A stretch of DNA of 64,000 nt from positions 159,688,547 to 159,752,546 of the forward strand of contig JALIGW010000001.1 in the NCBI GenBank assembly GCA_023053685.1, given 5' to 3'. This document shows positions 35,188 through 56,729 of the stretch, in pieces. The number at the start of each line of letters is the position of its first letter. The first letter of the stretch is position 1. Made by a program: the position numbers and the translations under genes. The notes beneath the pieces are model-generated. The model was given only the letters and a program-made list of their open reading frames with translations. It did no database searches and was not told the DNA's origin. This stretch comes from Diadophis punctatus similis. Lineage: Eukaryota > Chordata > Lepidosauria > Squamata > Dipsadidae.

Positions 35188-35214
35188 CTGTAGCGTCTCA
35201 AGACTCTAAGCCAA

Positions 35215-35228
35215 GTAACCGTAGCAAC
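35215..35228 (+). promoter_or_regulatory. FAM161A: RFX X-box upstream of FAM161A
   Basis: GTAACCGTAGCAAC fits the X-box consensus GTNRCC-N(0-3)-RGYAAC at every fixed position and ends 76 bp before the start codon. RFX factors drive ciliary genes through such sites, and FAM161A is a centriole/cilium protein. Confidence 0.7.
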
Positions 35229-35303
35229 CAAACACGCAGGGAAAGGGCTTGGTAACCAGGCTAGCAGGAGGCTGGCTGTAGCCTCCCGTCCTTTGAGAAG
35301 CCA

Positions 35304-45358
<10,055 letters not shown>

Positions 45359-45986
45359 TTAAAATATATTGCTACTACTCTGAGTCTTGATGCTCATAGT
45401 TTATTTATTGGCCCTAATACAGGTAATCCTTGACTTACATAACCTGTCTACTTACATAACTGGTGTTTATAATCTCACATCACATTTGGATTCCTTTCTC
45501 ACTCTTCTTAATGTTGTTATATTTAGCTCTTGATCTTTTTTCAAATGATGTACATTTTGACTAAAAACAGTATTGCTTTGTAATAGTTAAAAACAACAAC
45601 AAATCATGAATTCTGGATGTGTTACAACATTGAGTCGAGTATACTGAATATTCTTCGGTATTGTTCTTGATTGAATTGTACTGAGAAATAATTAATAATC
45701 CAAAATGATAGCATTACAAAACTGACCTCCTCTCAAATTACCCATGACCTTGCAAGTATGCTGTTTTAGCTTCCATTTTCCTTATTTGGATAATAATGCA
45801 ATTTTTCAATATGTAAATGCTATATACCTTTGCTCAAAATGTAATTTTGGCAACCATAGGCCTGGGAGGATCAAATATTTCCCGATTGGTTATTGAAAAT
45901 GTGCAATGTGTTATGCTGGATTTTTGCAATAGTTCGTTTCCATAAGCGAGATTGATTTGGTCAAAAGAAAGGATATTGTTAACAAA
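45359..45986 (+). other. FAM161A: FAM161A 3' UTR/downstream DNA
   Basis: No clear AATAAA was found close after the stop codon, so the transcript end is not placed. A fragment 'ggtaatccttgacttaca' of the 25735-26365 family is at 45423. Confidence 0.4.
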
Positions 45987-45987
45987 T

Positions 45988-46196
45988 AGAGTAGAACCTC
46001 TGGTCATGAACTCTTCTGACCATGATCAAATCGGGTTCTGACCAAAAAATTCATCCCCCCCCCCCCCGCGGCCGATTTCCCCTTCCACACCATTTTTTTG
46101 TAAGCGCCAAATTTCTAAAATTAGGTTCAGGTCATGACCAAATCGGGTTGCAACCAAAGTTATGGAACAAATTATGGTCGTGACCAGAGGTTCTGT
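45988..46196. mobile_element. TA-type MITE with 'agaacctctggtcatgaac' ends
   Basis: The left end 'agtagaacctctggtcatga' and right end 'ggtcgtgaccagaggttctg' are inverted repeats, and TA follows the right end. 'accaaatcgggttg' pairs internally. This resembles Tigger/pogo-type MITEs. A C-run lies near the centre. Confidence 0.7.
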
Positions 46197-46368
46197 AATG
46201 ACATTGTGGATGAGATTGGAAAAAGAGCAAGTACAGTAATGTACTTAATATTCATGAGCAGTGTTTTGTAGCATTGTGCACATGCTCCTGACTACACAAA
46301 GTAATTGTGCCTTTTTCTAGCTCTCTGGCTGGTGCAGCAAGGCTTCCGCAGCTGCTGTGGGATCTTGG

Positions 46369-46672
46369 CAGTGGTGGGTTCCTACTGGTGCAATGCGGAG
46401 CACAGCTCCGGTAGGAGCCCGGTGATGATGTCATTTTTTGGCGCTTCTCCGTGTCCTGAGCTGTTGAGAAAAAGCCCTCCCACCCGCCCTTGTGTGAATA
46501 CTGATCTTTATTCTTGCTCTGAAGCACAGCTGAGAAGCTCCTCAGCTGTGTTTCGGCTTGTAATGTCGTCCTGAGCATACACAGAAGTGAAATCGCATGG
46601 TGTGATGTGATTTCACTTCCACGCATGCTCACGATGCGCACCGGTAGCGAATGTAACCGGAACCCTCCCCTG
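46369..46672. mobile_element. hAT MITE ('cagtggtgggttcc' family), perfect 8-bp duplication
   Basis: From 'cagtggtgggttcctact' to 'ccggaaccctcccctg'. gatcttgg is present on both sides (46361-46368 and 46673-46680). Confidence 0.85.
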
Positions 46673-46979
46673 GATCTTGGAGAGATATATAGCTGCTTTA
46701 ATCAATTGCAGAGGGGCTGTGTTTGTGCTGCCATGAGTTCTGAAGCATCTCTTATGAATCTAATCTAAATTACTGCACCGTTTTATGCTCTGTAGGCTTA
46801 ACAATAATTTGACCAGACCAGGTGTTCTTCAGTTCATCGACCCCTTCAAGTTTGATTATTCATCGATTCCCAAAATTTATTATGTGAAAGTAATTTACTA
46901 AATACTACTTACGATCATCAACCCCTTGGACAATACCATCTACCCATGGGAATCAATACTGAACACTTTGGGGAACCCT

Positions 46980-47306
46980 GAGGGTGTAGTGACCTTGCGG
47001 TTGAGACACTGGGTTTGTCAACCAAAACTTTGGCAGTTTAAGACCCAAGTACTGTGTGATGGGGTGAGCTCCCATTCCTGTCCCAGCTCCTGCCAACGTA
47101 GCAGTTTAAAAGCATGCAAATGCAAGTAGATAAATAGGTACCACTTTGGTGGAAGGTAACAGCATTCTGTGTGCCTCAGTGTATAGTCATGCTGGCTACA
47201 TGGCCACGGAAGTGTCTTTGAACAACGATGGCTCTGTCGGCTACGAAATGGAGATGAGCACTGCCCACTAGAGTCGGACACAGCTGAACAGGGAAATCTT
47301 TCCTGG
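46980..47306 (+). mobile_element. Old tRNA-derived SINE with BovB-like tail
   Basis: A diverged copy of the 19543-19896 family: 'gagacactgggtttgtcaac', 'ggggtgagctcccattcctg', 'cccactagagtcggacacag' and 'ctgaacagggaaatct'. Confidence 0.75.
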
Positions 47307-47965
47307 ACCTGAGGCAAGACAGACACAAAGAGGCATAGGTGGCAGGTTAAGCCTGAAAGAGGAAGCTTAGAGTAGAAGAAGTAGCGCCAGAGAGGAAAAG
47401 GAAGTCAGCATTTGTGCTGGGAATAGAGTAAAAAAATAAGCGAGTAATGTAAGAAATACAACTGATGGATATGGGAGGTGACAAAACATTACAGTCCACA
47501 TCTAACCTCCTTAGTTGGGAGGCTGAACTACTTGCCTGCTTGAAACTCCAGGGTTTTAATTTTTGTACAGTCTTTATTCTAAATTCTGTTCTGCTGCTTC
47601 CTGAAGATTCAGATGTATAGTTGTAATGCAACTTTGACTTTAATCTTCTCGTAGCATTTCACTGTGTTATAATTTCCTGTTGTAGTGCAGTATATTACAA
47701 TCTATGCTCATTAACTGTAACACGTGTAATAGGTAGCTGTAGGATGCCTGTGATAGCTAATTCTTAGATTGATAAAATTGAATTATGTAGGATTTCACTG
47801 ACAATTGTAAAATCTTTCAGGTATGCTCTTGGTCTTTTCATTGACAAATATGAGCACTTGATTTGTAATTATTTCCATTTTAAAAAGGTTAAACCTCCAT
47901 TTTAAAGTAAACTGAACCATTTCTTTATGTGCCACCTTTAAAATCAATGGAGTTTTGCATATATA
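47307..47965. other. No gene seen
   Basis: Mostly AT-rich DNA without a supported feature. Confidence 0.4.
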
Positions 47966-47969
47966 CGTG

Positions 47970-48073
47970 TGTGTGTGTGTATTTCTATTATTTCTATTTC
48001 TATTTCTATTTCTATCCATCCATCCATCCATCCATCCATCCATCCATCCATCCATCCATCCATCCATCCATCA
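47970..48073. repeat. GT, TTTCTA and (CCAT)n microsatellites
   Basis: A GT run, then four 'tatttc' units, then about 14 CCAT units ending at the CR1 fragment. Confidence 0.9.
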
Positions 48074-48197
48074 GCACCGGGGAACTACCAGAGGACTGGA
48101 AAAGAGCTGATGTGGTTCCTGTGTTCAAAAAAAGAAACTACAGACTAATCAGCCTAACATCAATACCCGGGAAGATACTGGAAAATATAATATAATA
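48074..48197 (+). mobile_element. CR1 reverse-transcriptase fragment
   Basis: Encodes '[20 protein letters not shown]' then '[19 protein letters not shown]', the finger region of CR1 reverse transcriptase. A piece between the two blocks is deleted, and the copy breaks off at a TATAA repeat. Confidence 0.85.
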
Positions 48198-48418
48198 TAA
48201 TAATATAATTTTAAAAAATCTGCCAACATCTAGAAAGGAGTATATAATAATTGCCCTGTGAAGGGGGAGCAAAAGTGGATGTGGGAGAAGTGAGAGAATC
48301 ACTGGAATTCTGAATAGCAACATTTTATAGGTAATCTTTGCTTAGTGACCACAATTGGGATTAGCAAATTTGCCGCTAAGTGTTGTGGTCACTTAGTGAA
48401 ACGTGAACCAGGGGTGGG

Positions 48419-48654
48419 TTCTATTTACCTTCCCCACCCGTTTGCATCGTGACGGAAGTGCACATTTTGCATGTGCATGCTCGCTTTGCTCATGCCTTTG
48501 TGCATGCGCAGAGGGGTTTTTTTGCAATCCGTGGTGACCAGAGGACGGTTTGGGAGCGTGGACCATAGGTCATTGCTGCCGGTTCGGCGAGTGGCGCTAA
48601 ATTTCCGCTACCGGTTCTAAAGAACAAGTCCGAACAGGCAGCAACCCACCACTG
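48419..48654. mobile_element. MITE of the 'caggggtgggttct' family
   Basis: From 'caggggtgggttctattt' to 'gcagcaacccaccactg'. The expected 8-bp duplication is not visible (acgtgaac against atgcagac), so it is decayed or was lost. Confidence 0.7.
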
Positions 48655-48662
48655 ATGCAGAC

Positions 48663-49816
48663 TGGTTCATGGGTTGATTCTCAAAAACTTTCAGGGAGGT
48701 GCTGCTTTGGGTCTTCCTTCCTTCCCATAATGATAAGGCTGAAATCGTAAGCAGGGTTGCTTGAAATTTGGCTTAGCAGGCGTACTGCTAAATTAATTGT
48801 ATTAAATTTATATTTATTAAAATTATTAAATTAGCACTGCAAATACGGTAGATGTTCAGGTGTAGTAAAGATAAGTATATAAAACCCTTTCAATATATCT
48901 TGAGACTAGGACTGGAGAAGAATGGTTGTTACCTTAATGTCTAATCCTAGGTTTAAGATGGGAAGGCAAGAAACTGAAAGACTGCTTGCGTTTGCTGTAA
49001 GCTTAACTCCACTTGGAGAGAGTCTTAACAAGATGACCAGCATGACTTGGGATTCTTTTGAGCTTGTGGAGGCTGAGTTGGATGTGTAAATGCTGCAACC
49101 TTCAAACTTCAGCTATGCTCTGTTTGCATGCCTAGCTAGCTTCCTAATGTAGCTTCCTACATAGTCCAAATCTTTGGAATCCTTGAGTTTTGTTCCCCAA
49201 ACAATTTACAAGTCCTCTTCGTCCCCTCTAAATTTCAGGAAGAAAGCATACAGAGCCTCCCTTCTCTCTTTAATGAACAGTACTTCCTCATATTTATATA
49301 TGTCTGAGATATCTGTGTTTCTTTGAACATCATGTTCCATTAAGATTTTTCCCCAGATATATATTTTCCATTTCCTTTATTGGGACCTGAGTAGCAAAAA
49401 CATTCCTATCAGTACAGCTGCTACTGGATGTATGAATGATTTCAGAAGACAGTTATTTTTCTGTCATGTTTATCTCCGTGTAAAATACATTGCCTAAAGC
49501 TCATTTGATATTCGGAACACCTGATTTTTGTGTCTAATCTATTATACCAAGAAAGGACAATTTAAACCCCCATCTTTACCACCATTGCTGTCCTACCTAC
49601 AGCTCCACTTCCCACTTTTCTAATATACATGATGAAAAATGGATAGAGTGCACCCCCACATTCACTATCTTTTAACAACAGCTATAAAGTACAATATTAC
49701 ACCAATAAAAAATAATTCCTGAGATTGTGAAATAAGGATTGAGAAGAAAATAAATAAAATAAACTCTGAGTTGAATTCCAGACAAATTTAAAGCTGACTT
49801 AAAAAAGTGTGCGACT
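48663..49816. other. No gene seen
   Basis: AT-rich sequence with no recognisable exon or repeat boundary. Confidence 0.4.
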
Positions 49817-49824
49817 CTCTAGTG

Positions 49825-49957
49825 CACGGGTGGCAAACTTCATTGTGTCACGTGACATATTGTGACGTATTGTGATTTTTTTGCCTTTGCAGAGCTGGGG
49901 TGGGCATGGTCTGAGTGTGACACACTGAACCTGCGGGCCACGAGTTTGACACCCCTG
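49825..49957. mobile_element. Short hAT-like MITE with 'gggtggcaaac' / 'gtttgacacccctg' ends
   Basis: The inverted ends enclose 133 bp. The flanks ctctagtg (left) and gtctagtg (right, offset by one base) match at 7 of 8. Confidence 0.65.
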
Positions 49958-50049
49958 CGTCTAGTGGGTTATTTCATCTCAGATAGATTTCTTGTCACAC
50001 ATCTTTAAATTTGAGTTTATAGATCAGCAATCTTCCTTTGCGGGGCCTG

Positions 50050-50114
50050 TGTGTGTGTGTGTGTGTGTGTGTGTGAAGTGAACCGGCAGCGAGGTAAGTT
50101 AGAACCCACCCCAG
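50050..50114. mobile_element. (GT)n run plus right-end MITE fragment
   Basis: A GT repeat (50050-50075) abuts 'gaggtaagttagaacccacc', the right end of the 'caggggtgggttct' family in inverse orientation. Confidence 0.6.
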
Positions 50115-50495
50115 GATCATCCTTCACCCCAACTCAGGCCTGGGCTTCCCTTACACAGTAGGCCAAAGGGAGCAAAGGGAGCCTTTGAGCGCGCCACGGC
50201 TTAACTGGATCATCCGCCCCCACCTCACAGCTTCAGCCCGTGTTCCCAGGATTGTCCTTTGCCCCTAATCATCGCACAAAGGATGGGACCACCCCAATCT
50301 AGACGAAACAGGTATGGAGGCCACAGAGGAGAGCCATCCTATTTCAACAGGGGTGGAAGAGGTGCAGCATAGCCCAGCTCAGGGATTTATGTTCCAGTCC
50401 CATACCCAGTTTGAGAAAATGGCAAAACAGGTGGTGGTGGCAGAGGTAGGAGGGTGCTTCTAAATCCCCCAGCTATCCACAGCTTCCGTAGCTAG
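50115..50495. other. No gene seen; possible flank of a DIRS-like element
   Basis: Moderately GC-rich DNA preceding the recombinase-like fragment. It may belong to the same element, but no frame could be supported. Confidence 0.35.
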
Positions 50496-50645
50496 GATTT
50501 GAACAAGATCCTCAAGGCACTAATAAAAGCACCATTCGAGCCTTTGGCCATTGTGTCTTTGAGAGAGCTCTCCTTCACAGTCCTGTTCTTGGTTGCAATC
50601 ACTTTGGCTAGAGGTCCAGTTTGCAGAGTTTCACTTTCCCATTTG
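50496..50645 (+). pseudogene. DIRS-like tyrosine recombinase fragment
   Basis: The frame reads 'LNKILKALIKAPFEPLAIVS' then 'LFLVAITLAR', like the segment 'L..LT.PPFEPL…FLVAITSARR' before the first catalytic arginine of DIRS-type tyrosine recombinases. Only this piece is left. Confidence 0.6.
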
Positions 50646-50726
50646 TGCAGACAATTGGCAAGATGACTTATTCTATGTAAAAAAAAATACTGTGGGGGTA
50701 AGACACCCCTAATACCACTTGAGGGG

Positions 50727-51062
50727 TGTGTGTGTGTGTGTGTGTGTGTGTGTTCGTGTCCATGTTCTAGCACACAGGTAGCACACAGAGCCCAGCTCAG
50801 CTCCACTGTCCATGCATGGTGCGCCTCCCGTCGGCCAGCTGATATTTGGGTCTCTGCCGCGCATGCGCGGGGGTGGGGGGAGCGCAGGGGTGTGCAGCGC
50901 AAGCCCCCCTGCAGCCTGTTTTGGCTGCAGGGAGGCGTATTAGTCCAAAAACAGGACATGGGGGGGTGGGGCCCCCCTCCCACAGCCCGTTTTGACTCAC
51001 AGGAGGCTGCAGGGAGGCCTACTAGGCCCAAAACGGGCCCCGGGGGGAGGTCGTGCGCACAT
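50727..51062. repeat. GT run and GC-rich repeat with 'aggcctactaggcccaaaac' units
   Basis: A GT repeat (50727-50752), a CpG-rich stretch with 'gcgcatgcgcggg', and two or three related blocks of 'tgcagggaggc-tattag-cc-aaaacagg'. It resembles the interiors of the hAT-like elements, but no termini were found. Confidence 0.5.
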
Positions 51063-51407
51063 GACTATATATATGTATATAGCCATATTCACTCCCACTC
51101 TCTCTTTCCTTTGCTCTGCCTGATGCTTAGAGATGTCAGCTCACAGTCTGTCCATTTACAGGAACCATATCTATCCAATTGAGGCCTAGTTTAATTCCTC
51201 TGCAACTGTAAAAGATTCACAGTATTCAGACAAGGCTTGAGGTAAATGCTATGGTCCCTGGTACTCTGACCTTTTACACAGCTGTTAAAATCTATGATGG
51301 ACTGCTCTGTTGAGGGAGGCTTATTTTCTGCCCTGGAATGAATTTGTACTCCTGTTAATCCATGATACTTCCCCCCCCCCTGTCCTGCCCCTTTGATCTG
51401 AAAGGGG

Positions 51408-51600
51408 CAGGGGTGGGTTCCTCCCGGTTCGGACCGGTTTGCCTGAACTGGTAGCAACCCGCTGGTGATGTCACGATGACATCACCGACCCGGTGCCGGT
51501 CAGTGTCGGTCCGTGGGCCCCGCCATCTTTTTTAAATTTTTTTCCTTGTATGCATGCGCAAAAGCCGAGTTTCCAGCACTGCACATGCATCGCCATTTTG
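51408..51600 (+). mobile_element. Left part of a 'caggggtgggttcc' MITE
   Basis: Begins 'caggggtgggttcctccc' and continues 'ggtttgcctgaactggtagc' with 'gatgtcacgatgacatc' (a short palindrome). The right terminus is missing. Confidence 0.6.
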
Positions 51601-51649
51601 TTTTGGGTGGGGGTTTTTTTTAAAAAATTTTCGGGGTTTCTATATTTGG

Positions 51650-52170
51650 GACTTTACCATCTTTGCTAATGAAGTGGTAGCACTGCCCCAAATAGACTTG
51701 TTGCACAATCTGGGGGTGGGGAGATTCTTCTGGGACTCACAAATCCTGCTTGAAGAGCAGGTGGCAGTCATGGATAGGAGGACCTTTGCACAGCTTTGGG
51801 TTGTGTGGCAGTTTGCCCATTCCTGGGTGGTGTTTATAGATACTCAAATCCTCGTTACCTCTTGAATGGTGACCAAATGGACTGTTGTAATGCACTCCAC
51901 AAAATGCTCTTTGGAACCTCATTCCCCCTGAGGTGATATTAGCACCAAATCCTACTGGCATTTATGAAATCCCTCCTCAGTAGCCTTGAAGACCCCAAAG
52001 AAATGGAGATCCTGTGAGATAGTTACGTTGTATGTACGATGCTGATCCATTCTCCCATGGTGTTATTTTAATTTATATTTAACTGTTTTAAGCTATTGAG
52101 TCACGTTTGTGAGCTAGGCAGCAATACAAACCTGAGAATATACTCCCCGCCCACCTCTTTTATTTAAATA
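51650..52170 (+). mobile_element. Degraded L2-like LINE fragment
   Basis: Broken frames match the L2 segment '[10 protein letters not shown]…EEQ…FAQ…LVTS…YCN': visible are 'LHNLGVG', 'ILLEEQVAVMDRRTFAQL', 'ILVTS', then 'wtVVMH' with stops. Older than the copies at 22168 and 56768. Confidence 0.6.
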
Positions 52171-52227
52171 GATTTATTTTTTGTCTCTCTGTGTGTGTAT
52201 ACACACACAAACACATACACACATATA

Positions 52228-52476
52228 TAGTATATAAAATCGTTTTTCACAGGAGACTTCCTCTATCTCTTAGGAGTTTTGGCTGCCACTTTTTGTATCT
52301 TTTAAGCTCTGTAATATCCCTTTTAAGTAAAAATTATATCTAGTACTTCAAGAATGTCCTCACCATGGGTTTGTGTAACAGCAATCTCATACTGGCAGTT
52401 CTGTTTTCAGTGAAGAAAGAGTTCAGTCATAAACGGGGTCATTCCTGAGCTGGCTATGCAGAGTCAGACTGGGTTA
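52228..52476 (+). repeat. Dispersed unclassified repeat, second copy
   Basis: Partner of 31264-31560: 'taagctctgtaatatccctt', 'cagttctgttttcagtgaag' and 'aaagagttcagtcataaa' are shared in order. Confidence 0.65.
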
Positions 52477-52959
52477 GCATCAAAAACTTCTAGGCTGGAC
52501 GAGATTGAAGTTAAAAACATAGAGAAGGTGGCAATACAAGGCCATTTCCATATGTTTCCAAGCAAATCATATACAGTAGGCCTACCTCCACTGTCACTAG
52601 GTATTGAGTCTGACAATGGGATGATTGTACCCTTCATGTTTGTTTCCAAATGATATTGAATTTGTGATGTTTAACTTTTGCATTCCAAGGTGATGTTTTA
52701 ATGTAAAAATTCTTGTTTAAGTAGGAAAAGACTAAAAAATACGTATGCAGAAGAAAACATTTACTGCACTGACTGGCCTTTGGTTGAATGTCTGGTTTAA
52801 GAGTCTCACCAGGGATATTAGACCACTTCATGAAGGTTACCTTTTAAATAACATTTTGGTAGATTGTTACACCAAATTACAAACACACACAAACACACGT
52901 ATCGATACATATACACAATACATTGACCAGTCAATTGGGCATTTTGCTCTTGCACAGAA

Positions 52960-53095
52960 TTTATTTATTTATTTAATTATTTATTCATAAAACTGCCCAT
53001 TTTTCAATCAACTCTGGGCAGCTCCAATCAAAAATTAAAAATCATAAAATCATATTAAACTATAAACCACAACCGATTAAAACATTAAAAACACC
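52960..53095 (-). mobile_element. LINE-like 3' tail fragment, minus strand
   Basis: A TTTA repeat followed by 'aactctgggcagctccaatc' and 'aaccacaaccgattaaaac' looks like an L2-type 3' end in reverse, but diverged. Confidence 0.4.
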
Positions 53096-53493
53096 AAAAC
53101 CTGGCATATACTTTGCATGTATGACATCAAATCAGTTCTAAGTTAGATTTAATATAAGCATTTAAGAAATCCTTGTGGTATAGTTGGAGTACAAAGAATT
53201 TTGGTGATCTTATTTTCAGGCCTTCAGTATTTTCTTTTAATCAAGCTTACAGTGTGGCCCTTTTTTTGATGTTACCCAGGCCTGTGATTTTTCCTATGAC
53301 CCTTTGAACTTTTAGTTTTCATCCTTAGCCTCTACTCCTGCTTACGTTTCCCTTAGGCATTCATAGGACACTCATGCAAAGTATATGAAATCAAAAGTCA
53401 CGTAAGAATTTGCTGATACCAAAAAGATGCCATGATTTTAATAGGAATTTAGATTTTTCTGGCAGAGATAACAAATATTGAATGGGAGATCCG

Positions 53494-53621
53494 CTATATT
53501 ATTTCGGTGCGGCAGAAGCAAGTAGCAGGGCAGTTTGACTTGATCCAATCATCCTGGCAGCCACTTTGTTGCACTAAACTATCGCAGTTTGTGAACTCAT
53601 CTACACGTAAACAAGGATTTG
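53494..53621 (-). CDS. CRISP terminal cysteine-rich-domain exon with stop
   Basis: Starts after a TTTCAG acceptor and ends at TAG (53494-53496). It has six cysteines: 'NPC', 'FTNC', '[14 protein letters not shown]', 'ATCFC', and an end in TEII. Length and spacing are those of the ion-channel-regulator domain of CRISPs. Confidence 0.92.
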
Positions 53622-54226
53622 CTGAAAATTTTAAAAAGAGAAGAAATGTAAATAAAAGTGAGACATTACCAAAAGTAAAACTGCTAGGAACTCTTTTACA
53701 TGCAATGTTTTAGAGCTCAAAATCAAACCTATTTATTTTTTTAAAGGGGTGGATTCAAAACTGAAGATTGTTAAAAATGGAAATAGTACTTAGAGCAATT
53801 ATTTTAGAGTATATATTAAATATATGCAGCTGCTGAATTATTACTTTCCACAATAGTCCTGAACAAAATCAAACAAAAAGTTGGTATGGATTTTAAGTTC
53901 TTAATAAGCTAAAATGGATTGATATCATCCTCGTCTTTTCTGATTCAATTGCCTGGGCTCATCAACCACTAGTGTGGGAGCATATAGAAGAACCATCAAG
54001 GCAACTCTAGATGTCTGGTTATCCCACAATAGCATGCTTCATGTACTGTATGTGGTGGTCCAGTTGTCTTGCCTAGGTTTGTCTTGCTGGATAGCTGGCC
54101 ATCTTCCATTATGCCTGTTATTCTAACTAGAGACGGTTAGCTGTTCATATAAAATCTGTACTTGGGTGACATGACATGATCTTTAAAAATGTTGGTTTAA
54201 TAATTGAGCTTTTTTTAAAAACTTAC

Positions 54227-54315
54227 TGCATAGTCCGTTGTCACAAGCCGAAGGACAGTCCCCACAAGTTGGCCCTGACTTATATGGAGTAGCAGTTCTA
54301 CCTTGGAAGTTCCCT
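54227..54315 (-). CDS. CRISP hinge exon
   Basis: 89 nt between a TTCCAG acceptor and a GTAAGT donor. It encodes 'GNFQGRTATPYKSG' and 'CGDCPSACDNGLC', the hinge with four cysteines. One base at each end is shared with neighbouring exons. Confidence 0.92.
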
Positions 54316-55336
54316 CTGGAATGAAAACGTTGAACAGAATGGTGCCATATATTATTACTCTTACATCTGTGATTGCCAAACCCCCCATGCCATATCAATA
54401 GATGACTTTGGTTGCATTGTCTTGATCTCTCTGGTTTGGGTTTCCAGTTTTGAAAGAGCAGAAAGCACCACCATCGGAGGGAAAGATCTGACTTCTGAAG
54501 TCTTCTCCAAAAGGCAGTAAATTCTGTCAAGTTTTGTGAAAGAGCAAAAAAAAGATTTTCCCGGCTTGTTAAAGAAATAATTGACGGAAACTTTGACTTT
54601 CACCTCATATCTTCCTTTCCCCCCTCTTTCATTTCCCCTCTATCTTTATTAAGATTCTTTCTCTCTCTCTCTCTCTCTCTCTCTCAATACAGAAAGGATT
54701 TCCTCCTTTCCTGCCAATCATAGGCCATGACAGCTTGAGGATGCAAGTTTGCCTTCTATGCATATCATCCATGCTGTTTCTCTGCATGTTATCTTATGCA
54801 CATTTTTTCAGGTATTGCCCATAGTTGGGGATGGACTGGAATTGCCACTCAAAAAAAATAAGGTGAATGGAAAAGTAAGCAAAATGAATACAAAACAATG
54901 AAAGGATTAGGACAAAAATTAAATTTAATTAAATTTAAAGATTAAAATTTAAAAAAATTAAATTAAGTACAATCTGACAGTAAATTCCATGTAGTAAATA
55001 ATTTGTCCCTTTGCTCATATCAAAAATAGTAAATTGGTGTTCTGGGGGCTGCTTATATCCAGATCTAGAAAGGCGAAAGAAAATATCCATCCATCCATCT
55101 ATCCATCCATCCATCCATCCATCCATCCATTGCTTTCTATTTTCTGGATGGATGAATGGCTGGATGGATGCATTGAATGAATTTCTAGGCTACTCAATTC
55201 CAAAACGACTCTGTTTAGCCTCATGAGTTAAAGAAACAATATTATGTTAAAAAACAGGCATCCAAACAACAACATAACATCCTACCACATCATGACCAAC
55301 ACAGAAGGATATTTCAGGGAAATTATAGAATTATAT

Positions 55337-55563
55337 AGGTAGTCTTCATTCAATGATTGACTTAGACAGCAAACTTTTGCAGTTATAATGGTGACAAAAA
55401 AACAGTGTTGCTACCAATCCTTGCTTTTACAACCCTTGCTGGTCTGTAAAAGTAGAGGAAAGTGAGATTGACACAATAGCACAGTCATTATTCCCCTTTG
55501 TGACTACTTGGCTTAATGACTGAGTTGCCAGTCCAAATTGTGGTCACTAAATGAGGACTATCT
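55337..55563. mobile_element. Diverged 'gtcctcgactta' family element
   Basis: The ends 'ggtagtcttcattcaatgat' and 'tcactaaatgaggactatct' are weak inverted repeats. The body includes 'gactgagttgccagtc'. Older relative of 25735-26365. Confidence 0.5.
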
Positions 55564-56288
55564 GTATAGCCTTTTGTTTAAAAATCAGGTTTGATTTAAC
55601 TCTATTCATAATCCAGGGCAGAAATAATAGAGATAAATAATTGGAAGATCTCCTGAAATAAATTATAACTAAGAGTGTATGTCAAGTATTTTTGATTTTA
55701 TTGCTAGATAAAAGCATCTGCAGGAAAGAACAATGATGTTACAGCACAAACTTTGTGGCCTAACATATTGTATCTAATCAGGGCACAAGAACAAAAGGGC
55801 GGGATTTGCGTTGTGTTGTCATAATGCCTATTTCATCATTTTTTCCATCATGACAACTAGCAGTTCAAACATCTTTTGCTAGATAACATTTCAGCCCATA
55901 CCAACTTATTGAAGAAAACCTGTGCCATTATGGATTCTATCCTAGAGCATCACTGGCTCTGGGACAGGAACGAGGCCATGTTCATTCTTATCAAAAAGGA
56001 TTCTTCTTTTAGAAGCACAAGTGGAACATAGTAAATTACTTTTGAGGATAGCATTAGGAAATAATATTTTTTCAAACTGGCAAAGTCAGTAAATGGTACC
56101 TGAGATTTTTCATTCCTATAATTTCATATTCCATCATCAGTCATCTTCAGAGTCAGATTTAGGAAAATCACCTACACAGAAAGGTGCCTCAGGTGCCTCA
56201 TATGCCTCAGGCCCATTTCTTAGAATGTAGCACTTAGAAATTCTTTGTTGGAACCCCTATTTCAAATAATCCTTGGTGTCTTGATACA

Positions 56289-56449
56289 TTTGGAGTTGAT
56301 ATTTGTTCAATATAAGATTTTGAAAATGAAATTTAGATTTTAGATTTATTATTAGAGTTGACCTACAAGGTCCCTTCCAACTCTAATAATAAATCTAAAA
56401 TCTAAATTTCATTTTCAAAATCTTATATTGAACAAATATCAACTCCAAA
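56289..56449. repeat. Perfect 72-bp inverted repeat with 17-nt loop
   Basis: 56289-56360 is the exact reverse complement of 56378-56449. The loop is acctacaaggtcccttc. The loop and the start of the right arm ('…ccaactctaataat') look like the 3' terminus of a CR1 element, so this seems a fold-back made from a CR1 tail. Confidence 0.95.
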
Positions 56450-56729
56450 AAACCATACACTATGGCTAAATTTGAATTATCAGCATGCAAAACATATTGC
56501 AGTTAATTGACATATAATAAATCTAGCTAGGAGTAGCCATATTTTATTGCTACCCTTGCATTTATTTTGTTCTTTTTATCGTACACTGCTTTATATTTTG
56601 ATTGGGTGTAAGTAACATTTGATTAAAATTTGATTTAAGCTCATTGTTTTCTTTTCCAGGGCAATCAGAATCACTCTAATTAGACTTGCCATAAATGTGA
56701 CAAACATAGAAATCATAGTTGATACATAC

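Larger units (their letters stand above)
54316..56729. other. CRISP intron with microsatellites and repeat fragments
   Basis: Contains a CT repeat (54660-54685), facing CCAT (55087-55131) and TGGA (55145-55169) repeats that can pair, a 'gtagtcttcattcaatgattga' TA-type element (55337-55563), and the long inverted repeat at 56289-56449. No exon. Confidence 0.6.
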
